From NCBI GenBank assembly GCA_020466095.1, contig CM035807.1, positions 95,944,742-96,008,741 on the forward strand: a stretch of 64,000 nt of DNA. Reading direction: 5' to 3'. Position 1 is the stretch's first letter. Every line of letters starts with the position of its first letter. The stretch is from Chlorops oryzae (taxonomy: Eukaryota; Arthropoda; Insecta; Diptera; Chloropidae). The notes beneath the pieces were generated by a model. The model had not been told where the DNA came from. It was given only the letters and a program-made list of their open reading frames with translations, and ran no database searches. A program made the position numbers and the translations under genes. This document shows positions 36,406 to 49,420 of the stretch, piece by piece.

Positions 36406-37708
36406 ATGACTTTTAAATTTTCAAACAAAAAATGTTGGCGCTTCTTGCTTAAAAGGTTTTTATACAATGAAAAAGATCGTTCAACGTCTGAAGAGGTAAA
36501 GGGGCTAAATTTTAAAACACACTCAAACGTAAATACGCGATCGAACGTATTCGCCAGCATTGGACACAGCCCTTAAAAGAGTCATTGACAAAGGAAAGCA
36601 ATAAAGCAGAAATAAAATCAGCTGAAAAAACGCAACATTGTTGATTTTTTCGGAAATTAGGTAGGAAAAGGCATTTAAAATAGTACAATTAACCAAAAAT
36701 ATGGGAAATATGCACAACAAATAGCTCGCACTGCTAAAATATGCAAAAAAAGTAAAAAGTAGCTCGCACTACTAAAATATGCAAAAATAGTATGACGTAT
36801 GCAAAAACAAGCATTTATTCACTCTGTTCATAACACAATGCTATAGCATAATTACGAAAATCTTGTATTGGCAATTTGTTATTTGTATGAAGCCTACTCA
36901 CTTCACAAAGCCGAAGATGTTAAAATTCCCACAGACAGTTATAGAGTTAGAGCGTAAAACGTGAAGAAACTCAATTTTCGCGATGTGGTCATACTTTAAG
37001 GGCTATATAACTTAAGAACCGTGCAAAGTATTAAATAACCAAGATCAGTCTTAAAAACTTGAACCTACGATTTGAATACAATTATGGCTGCTATAAGCAC
37101 GCAAAATGTGTTATTCTTTCCCTCTTCGGACACACTCATAGAGCTAACTCAAGAACCAGTTGAGATTTTAATTATGTTATAGATGCGTGTTTTTATACTG
37201 AAATGCCAAAAATTTAGAGACCCAGAACTTGAAGATCGGATGCCAAGTCTAGAAGCTGTGGAAGGAAAACTGAATTTTTCAAAAAATTCTATATCATCAG
37301 AATGTTTCTCTTTATTTGACCATATCTCAGAATCTAATTACTATATATAATAAATTTAACCTACTTTGGACAGCTAAAAATTCTGCGCAAATTTTGAGGG
37401 GCAACACAATACAAACATACCATTATTGTGGCTTTTATTAGCTCAAAGATTAAATTTTTTTTATTATTTTGCAAAAATTTATCGATTTTATGCTACACAT
37501 GTTTAATTTTTTTTTTTTTTTTTTGAACCAAAAGTGAAGATTCAAATCGGCTCTTAACTTCAATATGCATTTCTTGAAGTTAGAAAAGCGGTTTGAAGTT
37601 CAACTTCGCTTTTACATATTTACAAAATTTTGGTAAGAAAAATTTTTGCTCAGTAAAGTATGCTTTAAATATGTAATCTGAGCCCTGCTCATTGGAGATT
37701 GAAATGCG

Positions 37709-37729
37709 TCACGCAAATTATTTGCGTGA
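37709..37729. repeat. Perfect 21-base palindrome
   Basis: TCACGCAAA-TTA-TTTGCGTGA. A short, GC-containing dyad in AT-rich DNA; function unknown. Confidence 0.6.
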
Positions 37730-38841
37730 TGTCTCGCGGTCTCTATTAGAGATGGGCCCTAAGACTCAACTAGCTCAGTTTTAGTTATGAAAATGTGATG
37801 AAAAATATTCATAAAAAAGTATAGACCCTTCTGCACACAATCAACCGTAGCAATAAGTAAAATACATTTCTATATATGTGTCTGAAATGGAAAGCCAACA
37901 TAGAACCAAAACAAATATGTTACGACTATAATTTAAAGCAAAGAATAAAATGGAAATGCAAGCAAGAAATTCTGATTACTTCCGGTCAATAAGCGTAAAA
38001 AAATGAAAATTCCAACTGGCATAGAAACTCAAATAAGCGTTATTCATAACGCATGTTAGCATACTTGAACGAAGTGGGTATCTTTAAGGCTAAAGCTACA
38101 CTTCCAGCCTGTAGGTACCTTTACACACTTTACACACAGAGGTTTATTTCGAAAAAAGTGCATTTAAAGTGCTTTATGTGGTTTTCCCCTCTCTCACACC
38201 CTCTCTCTCTCTTCCTCTCTTATACACACTCTCATAGCCATACAAGTTCACAAATACGGGAAACAAAAGCCGGCAAGCCCGTGCGTATGCGTACTTCTTA
38301 GCGCACGCATAAACATAGCGCAGCCACATACGGCAGTGTGTACGTCTGCTATTGAATTCATTGCATTTTTCTTTTGTCTGCAGCTACTACGACTTTAGAG
38401 ATTTCTCAAAGTCTTACCACCATTGCCACTAACTGTAAGTCATCAACAACAGATAAAAGTCGTGTGTGCTTTTTTCCCACTTTTTCTTCTTTCTTTTGTT
38501 TCTACCCTTCATATGACGCTCTTGTTACGCACTTATTGACATAACAGCACACATATGTCGCCTAAAACCCTACTTACTTTCCTTTGGTTTTTTAATCAGG
38601 CTTGTTCGCGTGTATATTTCTTTTTCTATTTTTATTTTTTTTATTTGTATTGCATTCTACGCTATAGAAATGGCAACTGCAATTAATGTTGACTTTCTCA
38701 ATGGTCTTCAAACAAGAATGCAGCGGAAAAGTTGCTCTGATCTTTCTCATTTAGCAAATACAATATCATTTGGTTCCTCTTAACTTTTGCATTTGCTTTT
38801 AAGTGAACTTTAAACACTTTTGTAGACACCACTCGCGAATC

Positions 38842-38859
38842 TGTGTGTGTGTGTGTGTG
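38842..38859 (+). repeat. (TG)9 microsatellite
   Basis: Uninterrupted TG run. Confidence 0.9.
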
Positions 38860-41800
38860 CCGATAGCTATGTTGGTTGTCATTGTGAGCATTTGTGCAGA
38901 GAATGAAGCTCATCTTTACACCGTGCACTTTCATGCTATAAATGGTTTAATTAAAACGGTATAATGTGCATTAAAAGAGCGTGCATATGCTATCGAGTGA
39001 GTCCTTCGGTATGGCATACCTTTGGGTGTGTTTGCTTACACATGCGAGTAAGTGCAAAGTTGAAGCTCATTTCTAATGCACTCATTGAATTCAGCCAGCG
39101 AAACCACTTACCCGACTTAGCCCACTTAACCCAAGAGTGTCGCTTCGTGTAATTGCAGGTGCGGTTTAATGAAAAAATTTACTTCTCTCGTCATTAAAAA
39201 AAAAAAAAAATCCAAGTGGTTCTCTAAATTGCTGGAATTCTTGAGATGTGGATCTGTATCTTTTTTTTTTGTGAGATAAGAGTGCATTTGAGGTTAAGGT
39301 TATGTTTCGAAGCAGGCAAAACTGTAAAATTGTTTGAAAAAGTAGATCGTTTCGGCAGCACAAAAATTATGAAGTGTTTTAGACGGTTGATTCCAAGAAC
39401 TTGTCTTAAACTTTTTTTGTAGGTACTAATTAATTAATACTCTAGATATTTTGTACATTCAGAAAAAGATCTAAAAATTTTATCAAGCTTTACCTTCGCT
39501 CTCTTAACAGTGACATACGAATCGACGCATCGAAAGCAGGTCCTTGAAGATACACTAGATTCATGACCAGTGCTTCCATTGAAGGGAAAATTTTTGCATA
39601 GGCATTGCCCGGAATTTAGAGCAGTTCCCGAATAGACCGTCTTAAATGAAAAAAATATCGCTATTCGATCATGCTTGGAAAATACCAAAAGTTTATTTCA
39701 GGAGAGGTATTCATGAAGCAATAAGTTTTAGAAAAAAAAGGAATTAGACAACCAAATCGATAAGTTTGTTAATTACGCAGCCAAACAAATACTCGCAATT
39801 AATTATTTTCAATGTTTTGATTTGATTTTTATGAAAGAACAGCAAAATATGGCTTAAATCAATTATTAAATGTCCAAAGCAAAATGCACAAATTACATGC
39901 ACCCCAACAAATAAGCCTTGTTCCTCGCACATGAAGTTGAATATGCTAAATGTATCTAAATAAATCATGCAACATGAAGCTCATAAACATTTGCACAAAT
40001 TAGTTGCGTTTAGCTTATGTTTGCAGTCCTCATTTTTTTTTTTGTTATTTTCGGTGGTTTGTTTCGATTCGTTTAGTTTAGTTTCGATTTTTTTTTTCTG
40101 CTGTTATGTTTTATGAATGTAAATGAGAGCATTATGCGGATACAAACAATTCGAAAAAGGATACGAGCAAATAGGTCTGAGGGTTTGTGACTGCTACATG
40201 TACGAGGCATATGTTGGTAGTTTACGCTACACGCTCGAATGGACAATGCACATGCGATATTGTTGTAAGACACGATGCGGCATTGCAACGATTTTTGCAC
40301 TTGGATGGTCTTGTGTTCGATAAGTAATTTTTTTTTTTTTTAGTTGGTTTAACCAAAAAAGGATCACAGTAAACAGTTCGGTAATGAGTTTTCGAGATGT
40401 TTTGACCTCAAAGTTTAGTTTTGATTGAAGCAATGTTTACCTAACCTTTGAAGAATTTTTTTCTGTTTTTAGAACTGGAAAAAATTTTAAAAATTGTCCT
40501 TAAATGGGCCGAATGCGGTCAGTAGAGTATATTTGGGTCTGGCGAGTGGCAACGGAAACACTCATATCTCTGCTGGATTTTTGTCGGCCATTAATAATCC
40601 CAAGAAAAATGTGCTAGAAATGGTATAGAGAAAAGTTATTAACCCTTTCGACTTTCAACGTTCTTCGTTCCTTCAAGTGCAAATATATATTTCCTCTATT
40701 CTTGATACAAATTTCGTGGAAGCATTGCTTATCAAGTAGTGATAATCTTAAGGGCGTCATTAGTTTGTTCACCATTCAAGTTAAGAAATATTTGATTTCG
40801 AAGTAAAAATTTCTTTTATATTTATAACATGCGTTTTAATAAATTTCTCGTTTAAATCCTTTTTGAGTTCGATAAACGACAAGCACTTCAAAGTATGCTT
40901 CAATGTTTTCATCTGTTCGCTTTTAAAAACCGACTTAAAGTATAGAAAATCATTTTGGGTAGTTTTACTTTTTTATAGATTCTCCGCTCCATTTTGCTTA
41001 CCGCACACAAAATTCCTTTCTTACAGACCATCTCCCCTAAAAAAGAAAGGAATTTAAATACATTTTTGATTCCCTTCAAATATGGCTACCTGTTTCGGTT
41101 GCTCGCTACACTTTAAAGGTTGAGGAAAGTTGAAATTAAGCTGCTTTATTTTGCATGTTCAAAGATGTAATCAATAAACAAAAAAAAAAACTTTGAATGA
41201 TTACATGAAATGAAATTTTAATTGAATTATTATGAGTACAACTTGACCTATTTAAGGATGGCAGTAAAGGTTTCATTAAATGTTAATACCCTTCTTTCCA
41301 GTTCAAGCTTTAGAATTGCTCATCGAATTTATTTTAAGCTTTTTTGCCATGAAAAATAAAATAAATTTTAATATTTGAAACTTACAACGAGAGAAAAGAA
41401 CAGAACAAAAACTTGAGTCCAAAAGTTTAGCATGAATTATGCTTCAGAAAAAGGTCAAATGTTTTATGTGCCACTGGTATTTTGTATCAACAATGCTACC
41501 CCATAACGGCACCTTTGACACTTGAAACTGACATTTCCGGAAAACGAATCAGACACCAAATACACAAGGAAGAACTGTTGCGAAGCCAACGCCTTTTCCC
41601 AAACTTCCCTGCAAAAGGGTTTATGTTTACGTTTCTGTGTTTGTTTTTTTTTTCTCTCTTATTTTTATTGTTTTTTCTTTTATTTTTTATTTTATTTTTT
41701 TTTTACTTTTGGTTTTGTTTTGCATAGTTCGGTGTTCGTTTTCCTCGAGAAATTCTATCTCATATTCGGAGAGAACAAATCCCTTAAGTGTACCCTAATC

Positions 41801-44800
41801 ACTTTTGCAAAATAATTCGTATCTCTGTTCGGTGCGTGCGTCTAGGACCGGCCGGCCATGCGTGAAGTGAGTGCTCTCACTTTAAACTTTATGTAGACCT
41901 TTTTAAAAGGACTCAAAACGCATTAAAGCACAAAACTTACACAGAAAGACACAGACATGGATATACGCCTTGTTTATCTGCCTCTATATTTACGATACAC
42001 CATTGACCGCAATATTAACAACAGCCAACTTAACGCTGTACAGTATTTATGAGATCCCTTTAGATTATCCCAATTGTTTTTGCTTTCTTATTTTTATTTT
42101 TGTATCTTTTCATTATTTTTTTATTTTTTGCCCTATTTTTGAGGGGTTTGACAAAGTTTCGAGGGTCGAATAACGAATCTGGAGCACAGACTTTTATCTC
42201 TTATACATACATTATAATAAATAAGTGCCTAAAATTGACATTCAGAAAATGAAGTATGTTTGTTTATGTGCGAGTTTAAAGAAACAAGTAAGAAGGTGAT
42301 TAATTTATTGAGCAAAATGTTCATTTAACCTCATTAGTAAGAACTAACTTATTGAAAGGAAATCATTTGAGCATTTAAGGGTGCAGAGCAATGGAACTGA
42401 ACTTCACCTTTTTATCGCCCAAGCTTCCCGTTTACCAGTTACAATGGTGAATGCTATAAATGAATTATTTATTCTCAGCACAAATGGCACACCTCACTTA
42501 AGGGAAGTTTTTCCTATTTATGCTACTCTGATTAGAGTAAAAAACAAAAGGATTTTTTTTTTTTTTGTTATTAGGAAAATCGAAACAATTCCGATCGCAT
42601 CGTATGAGCTGCGGAAAAATTGGGAAAAACAAACACGAGAAGAAGAGAGATTTTCTCGTACCAATCCCAACGCTCAGAGGCGTAATCATGGCAACGCAAT
42701 GTTATCGATGTAGGACAGAGTCCTGCAATACAAAGTAACGATGTTTTCATTCCCGATGCGGAAGCTGAAGCCGAAACCCTCTCCCGGCTCGAAGACGCGA
42801 AGCCAGCAGAGTCAAATGCGTCTATCATTTGCGAATATAATTCGAAGGCATCTCGTTGCTATCGAAGTGAAAGCGGAAAAACACCGAATGAAATTTGAAA
42901 ACGGAAAGCATCAATTGCCTGGTATAGTGTCAATAACGAGGAAAAACCAGCAAATCAAGGGAAATGCACTCGCGTGGAAATTACGTGCACGATGCTTCTT
43001 TTAATGATGCCACTTCCACAGCTATATTAAATGAGAACGTAATTTCTTTTGCTTTCGCGTCGAACCTCGTTTATGTGAAGCGTTCCGAGAAAATGGATTT
43101 CTACTTTAGATATCTTGAATTAGCAGTTGGTTCTCAGTAGTTACTTGGACTGCTCTACAACTCTTGTAAAACACGGCATAATGTAACTAGATTTTTAATC
43201 TAGGTACTGAAATGCAGACCTTTTAATATCTCGAATTTGAAAAATGTAGTTACACCATTTTCAAAGTAAACGGTCCAAAAACTGTGGTCTCGGCAGTAAA
43301 CATGGGGAACTATGGAATTAAGCACATTTAAATCCGAACTTTATTTTTTCCAGACCCATTATTTCAAATCAATCTAGTCATTATTGCTTTTCGAAACGAA
43401 AAACAAGTGGATTTTTCAGTTCAAAGTTATGTTATGTTACGTATACGAAAATCCAAATTGAGTTGTTTTAGGAAAACCTTTATATCGTGGAAAAGGTTTG
43501 TGATACAGTTCTGAGATTTGATATTTTCTGCACATAATTGATTGGCCTGCCATTGAAGATATCGATATTGAAAAAGAGGCTGTTAATGGTTGTGTTATTT
43601 TCATTTAAACTAAAAAAAAAAAGAAAATTTTATATAATTTTTTCAATTTTTTGACTTTGAGCACCATTTTACACAATTCATTTAAAGTTTTTCCATTTAT
43701 TTTTGGTATAATATTAAAGAATGATCTTTAAGAAATACAAAAGGTTTTACAATTTTGAAAAAGCTTTAACCACATTTGAGAAAAATGAGTAGGAATGAAG
43801 CAATGGTGCTAAAAATTTCAAACGCAATTTTCTCGAAATTCTGACGTGATGGAATTTTTTTTGATATTTTGCAATTATTCAGGAGGATACGGGCTTATAG
43901 TCGAAAAGCAGGCATGTTTTCAAAGAATTTTTCTCTAGAATAATGCTTAGCCACGTTTGATGTTAAAGATATACGTAATTGAAAAATTAAAACAAAAAAT
44001 GTTGATATATAGGGTGAATAATCCGGCTTTGGCCACTTACCCCTTTCTGGCTATTCGGGTTTTTAGGCGTTGTAATTAGAGCATAGAAAATTATACCAAA
44101 ACTTAATATAACCCAAAATTACGTTAATAAAACATTGGCTGTAATTATTGTAAGAATATTTGACAGATTATACATTTTATTTGGAGTTTGTGTGTTATTT
44201 TTTTTTCATAACTTTAATCTAGATGATGTTCGAGAAAAAAATATTTTCCATATAAAAGGTAACTTGATTTTTAATAGTATTTTGTATATAGTATCTTTGA
44301 AACTCGTGACAATAACAACCAACACTTTAAATTTTGAAGACTTCAAAGTGAACAAAACTCTTAAAATGGTCAAAACCGGATTGTCTGGCCTAATAAGTAT
44401 AATAAATCCTACCTACTTATCTGCCTACACTTCTACCCAAACTTATTTCTCCGTCTGTAAATTTCCGATTTCATAAATCGAAAATTCTAAGAAGAGCTAA
44501 TGGCATTGCCATGTTCGTCTAGTTCTTTTAAAGTAAGTAAAATTCTAAATAATTTCATAAGCAACACGATTAATCGGATTAAATTGATAGATTTATTTGA
44601 TAATTCTCGGAAAAAGGTGAAATCTATTAAAATGGTCTACCAATCACGTCAAAAGGTGATGTTATTTTGTTTTTTTTTTTCTTTTTTGAAAAGGAATTGC
44701 AATTCTATTAAAATAATTCTTTTGAATGATAAGCTCAATTCTTAGGGAATTTAAGCTCTCACTCGTGCATTTAAAATTCTTGAAATATTTTTGATGTTGA

Positions 44801-44841
44801 AAAATGTTTAAAAAAATTCGTTCGTATTTTGTTTTTTGTAG

Positions 44842-45046
44842 CAATTTGTGTGCAAATATTCTCAATGGAAGTTCGCGCTGATGATTCCATCGATACAAGA
44901 GAAGGTGTCGACTTGGTATTGAAATGCCGATTCACCGAGCATTACGAACCGAAAGATTTCACATTCTATTGGGCACGTTGGACCTGTTGTCCGACGCTAT
45001 TCGAGAACGTTGCCATCGGTGATGTACAGCTGAATACAAATTATAG
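44842..45046 (+). CDS. Internal exon: signal-peptide end plus first half of an Ig domain (Echinoid/Fred-like)
   Basis: A 205-base exon framed by a strong acceptor (pyrimidine-rich run ending TTTTTTGTAG just before 44842) and a consensus donor (AG|GTAAGC at 45046/45047). It begins with two bases of a split codon and ends with two, so both flanking introns are in codon phase 1 or 2. The translation starts AICVQIFSMEVRADDSID, which looks like the tail of a signal peptide. It continues REGVDLVLKCRF...FYWARWTCCPTLFENV, a V-type Ig start with the first intradomain cysteine (LKC) and the core tryptophan (YW). The second cysteine must lie in the next exon. The FTFYWARWTCCPTLFENVAI stretch resembles the first Ig domain of the fly adhesion proteins Echinoid and Friend of echinoid, as far as I can recall them. 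Neither the previous nor the next exon was recognised, so introns here are long. The exon is confident; the gene name is tentative. Confidence 0.75.
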
Positions 45047-47599
45047 GTAAGCCACCAAAAACAAAAAAAAAAATATCATTTTTTGCTTTTTTTTAAAACT
45101 TTGTTCTATTTTTGTGGGCTGAATTTTGACAACAGCTGTCAATGATTTACATTTTTCCACTCGCTTTGGCGATTTACATCACACTTTTTTTTTTGGTTTT
45201 GAAAATGCTTGAAAAAATTTTATGCCATTAAAAACATTTGCCATTGAGGCATTAATTTTCACTTCAAAAAATATTCAAAAAACAAAAAGGGAAAAAGGAG
45301 AATTAAATAAAAATTCAGTTTTCAGTTTTTGTGGTCGCCGTTTCGCTTTGTTCATTGAATTCTATAGAAAAAGTCAATTCGCACGAATAATGATGTGCTG
45401 CGGACATTGAAAATTATTAACGACTTCAAAGGACTAATGCCAACGGGACCGCATGAGTGCGATAAAAATGCATTAAATCAGTATGAGCTTCAAATTAACA
45501 TAATTGAGTGATAATCGCGTTAAAAATACAATTTGTTTTTTTAAATTATTAAGGGTATTAAAGTCGGAAGTGTCTGACAATATGCTATAGTATAAAACAA
45601 TTCGGGCATAAAACTAAAATGAATTTAGCAGATATGTATCTACGGGATCAATGAAGAAGCTAACTATTTTCTTGGTTGAAAATGAGCCATTAAAAAAATA
45701 GCAAAATTGTTTTAGAAAAGATCGCTTGTGAATAAAATAGAAGTTATAAATTTTGATCGTCTATAAAAGATATTTCTAATAATATTTCTAGTAAATATCT
45801 ATAATAAGAGAAATATACAGTCTTCAGACTAAATTTTTTTGGTATACCCGAAAGCATGGTCGGATCAACTCTATCTCTGGATATAGCTTAACTTTTTTAT
45901 CCCAAATATTCATACCAAATATCGTGGAAAAATCTCTTGGTGGCGGTATTCACCTCTGTACACATGTCTTTCATATGGCCTTCCCCAAGTGGGTTTGGAT
46001 GTAATACACAGATGGACAAAATCCAAATATATCGCGTGCAAATTAATGCTTACATATAGATAAATATATATATATATATTTTTTTTTTTAAATTATAATC
46101 TCGATAAATATAAATGATACGCATGAAAATGAATTAAAATTTTACACAGCTCAAAATAAAATTTGATTGGCGTGCAAACAGTGAGTGCAATTTTTTCTTA
46201 TTTACCGCTTTTCAAACGCAAATACCATTAATTGCCGTGTGTAATTGATCTAAAGTTTTTTTTTTCATTATTATAAAATATAATATGTTTGGCTTTGCTT
46301 TTTGTAAAAGCTCTGAGTAGTCATAATGTGATCAAAGTGCTTTCGATGTTTATTGCCACCTTTTTAACAACCAAACGCCTTCGAAATAAACCGGCTTTCC
46401 ATTGATGCACAAAATTGTACTCATTTAACAGCATCAAACGATGGATAGGGGGTACTGGATGGGGATATAGAAATACTAATATTGCCAGTCTTATCCTTTT
46501 CTTAATTTTTTTATTTATAAATTACATTCTTCATTAGAATGTCAAATTTAAACCTTTTTATTTTTTCAATAAATGCCCAGAAAAATTGGTCATTGAAGAA
46601 CGATAAGAATTCACTTTTGACTCGACCAGCTTGTAAAAAAAAATGCTGACACGTTGCCTAAATATGTGTCAACTTCAGACAACGAAACGAAATCACTCTA
46701 ACGGAACTGTCGTAAATAACCCTAAACATGTTCCTTCAAAATAAAACAACAAAAAATAAGTGCAGCTCGAAGGTGAGAAGAAGACGAAGCAGCGATGATG
46801 CAAAACGCTTCTGAGTGGACAAGAAGCCGCGGCACAAAAATGTCAACATGAAATTCATTTTTGACTTTTGATATGGCAGCCCAGGTGGCGGCCGTGAGTG
46901 TCAAGCGACGTGTCCCTTTCATTTTTTGCACATTCTTCTCGGAGAGAATTTTTCAAGAAAATTGATTTTTACGTGACAAAGATAAGGGTGCCAAGACCCA
47001 CATAGGGAACCGCGGAGAACCGAAAGTTGATATAAACAAACGAGAATTCTCGGGACCAGCATCAACATCATCAACAGCAACAGCAACAATACCATCAGCA
47101 ACCATTATACAGTGTCACGCGAATCACTCAGGATAAGAACAACAACAAATACGAAATAACAGCGTGCTTCTTGGTGCGTTTTTGTTGTTGTTGTGCGGTG
47201 TGCGGTAGTGAAATTTATGATTTCGAAATTAATTTAAAATATATTATGACGGAAAGAAAGCGCCAAAACACACATTTACGCTCATAACAAGGACGGGCGG
47301 ACGGACAGATGGATGGACGGACGGAACAACATGACACGGTATTACGACTATAAAATTTTATATATAATATGACTCGGTTAGTAGCAAGACACATTTACAC
47401 ACAAGACAAGGGCACGCTAGGTATTTATGTACCTACGTATGTCTGTTTATGTGACGTCTAAGAATACGAAAACGAATTTAAAGTTCCACAATCTCGTTGA
47501 ACAATGCTGCAACAACAATAAACATAAGATAATAAATGTACTCTAAACCTAGTAGACGACATCAACTCGTCGCAGGCGGCAGCGGCAGCGAAAGCAACA
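45047..47599. other. Start of the intron after the Ig exon
   Basis: Donor GTAAGC at 45047, then AT-rich non-coding sequence. The 46720-47120 part is GC-richer with CAACAGCAACAGC motifs. No next Ig exon found. Confidence 0.45.
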
Positions 47600-48075
47600 A
47601 CATCAACAACATCAACGAGCGGCAAAAAAGTTTTCCCTTAAAAGGTCCTTTGGTGTACACTGTACAGTGGCTGTGGCGGTTTTTGGTTATGGTCTCGGTT
47701 TGTGGAGCTAACTCTGCGTGTTTGAGCACGTTCTTAGTTGCGGTCACCGGTGAGGTGAGAAAAAGATAGAACACGCGACCGAAAACCGTGAGAAACGAGC
47801 GCATGTTAAGTAGGCATTTCACCTGCACTTGCCACAGCAGCGCCTACAACAGTCTTCGAACGGATGTCCCAGCGCAAAAATGAAATTTGCTGTTTAAACT
47901 TTGAAAGCATAACCAATGGGGAAAACGTGTAGGAGGAACCATCTTAAAAAGAAGAGATACCTATGGAAAAATTTTTATTGTCATACTTTTCATTGTCTTT
48001 TGGAAAAGATACTAAGAATTATGCATCCACCGGAGGAACTGTTTTTCCATACCCGAGGTTATTTTCATCGGAGAA
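47600..48075 (+). repeat. Source copy of a degenerate local duplication
   Basis: This stretch is matched by 48285-48600, and its last part again by 48752-48832. It contains GTGTACACTGTACAG, the segment ending CGACCGAAAACCGTGAGAAA, and GGGGAAAACGTGTAGGAGGA. No gene is recognised here. Confidence 0.65.
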
Positions 48076-48284
48076 CTTGCATCACTCCGTTTTTCAGTAG
48101 GAAAGTCCTAATCGAACAGTTCGTTTGCTCGCACGATTTCATTCAGTATTGTTCTCCTTATGTCAAAGAAGAGAACTTAATATAAAGGAGTGAATGAGGA
48201 GAGATAGAGAGGAAAACTTTAGTTCAAAGTGAAAATGTGACATAAAGAAAAAGATAATAGTAGTGATAACTGTCGAGGGCAGGG

Positions 48285-48832
48285 GAAGAACAAAATCAAG
48301 AGGGAAAAAAGTTCTAAAAGGCGGTGTACACGTACAGGGCTGTGGTTTTTGGTTAGGCCGGTTGGAGAACTTGCGTGTTAGAGTCTAGTGGGACGGTAGG
48401 GAGAAAAAGAAGAAACGCGACGAAAACCGTGAGAAAGAGCGATGTTAGAGGATACGACTGCAAGAGGCTAAAAGTTGAAGGATGCAGGAAAAAGAAATTT
48501 GGTAAACTTAAAGCAAACAAGGGGAAAACGTGTAGAGGAACACTTAAAAGAGAGAACCATGGAAATTTTATGCTTTTTATGTTTTTGGAAAAGGGGCTGG
48601 AAGCGTAGGGGAGGGAGTTGACAGAGGAGGTGATCGGCAAGGGAAAGGAGTGTAATGTCCAAGCCTGACGGTTTAAAAATGAGTTAGGGAAAAAAAAGAC
48701 GTAAAAAAGAACTCGGGTCAAATGGGCGATAAGGCTAATGCAGCATTACTACCTTGGAAAAGTACAGATATGTCCACGGAGGAAGTTTTCAATCGAGGTT
48801 ATTGTTCGAGAGAGAGGGAAGAGATTGAGGGA
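48285..48832 (+). repeat. Deletion-riddled second copy of 47600-48075 (probable assembly artefact)
   Basis: Ordered blocks recur with many 1-4 base losses: GTGTACAC-GTACAG, TGTGG-TTTTTGGTTA, GAGAAAAAGAAGAAACGCGA, CGAAAACCGTGAGAAAGAGC, GGGGAAAACGTGTAGAGGAAC. A further partial copy at 48752-48832 carries TGGAAAAGTAC, TCCACGGAGGAA and CGAGGTTATT. Differences are overwhelmingly small deletions and shortened homopolymers rather than substitutions, the signature of uncorrected long-read sequence. Confidence 0.65.
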
Positions 48833-49420
48833 GTAGATGTTTTAGTAGAGAAGAGCTAGATGAAGGTGAGATGAGGAGAGTTAGATTGGGAGATGAGTCT
48901 GAGAAGAGAGAAGAAGTAGAAAGGGGAGAGAGGGAGAGAAGAGGGGAGAGAGAGGAGAGAGGAGGAGAGAGAGTGGAGAGAGGGAGAGAGAGGGAGAGTG
49001 GAGGGGGAGAGAGTGGGAGAGGAGAGAGGAGGAGAGGAAGAGAGAGGGGAGAGAGGGAGAGAGAGAGAGGAGGAGAGAAGAGAGGGAGAGTGGAAGAGAG
49101 GAGGGGGAGGGAGAGAGAGGAGAAGGGAGAGAGAGAGGAAGAGTGATGAAGTGGGAGGGGAGGGGGTAAAGAGAGAGATAGAGAGGAGAGAGAGATAGAG
49201 TGATAGAGTGTGGAAAGGAGTGGGGGAGGGGTAAAGAGAGAGATGAAGAGGGAAAGAGGGATGGAGAGGAAGAGAGAGATAAAGAGGTGGTAAGAGAGGG
49301 AAAAAGATGAAGACAGATGGTGACTGAGCGAGTGAGAGGGAAACCGTGAGAGAGAGAGAGTGTGTGCGAGGGACGTAGTGAGAGGGAGTGAGTGTGGGGG
49401 ATAAAGAGGAAGGGATAGGG
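48808..49420 (+). repeat. Polypurine tract of about 600 bases, (GA/GGGA)n
   Basis: Almost uninterrupted A/G on the plus strand, with GAGAGAGG-type units of irregular spacing; the long open frames on both strands here are by-products of composition. It directly follows the degenerate duplicate block. Confidence 0.9.

Larger units (their letters stand above)
36406..44841. other. Long non-coding stretch, probable intron of the Ig gene
   Basis: Holds the 37709 palindrome, TC- and TG-rich simple repeats (38190-38240, 38842), many T runs, and a GC-richer open stretch at 42685-42897. No exon with convincing splice sites was recognised before 44842. Confidence 0.4.
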
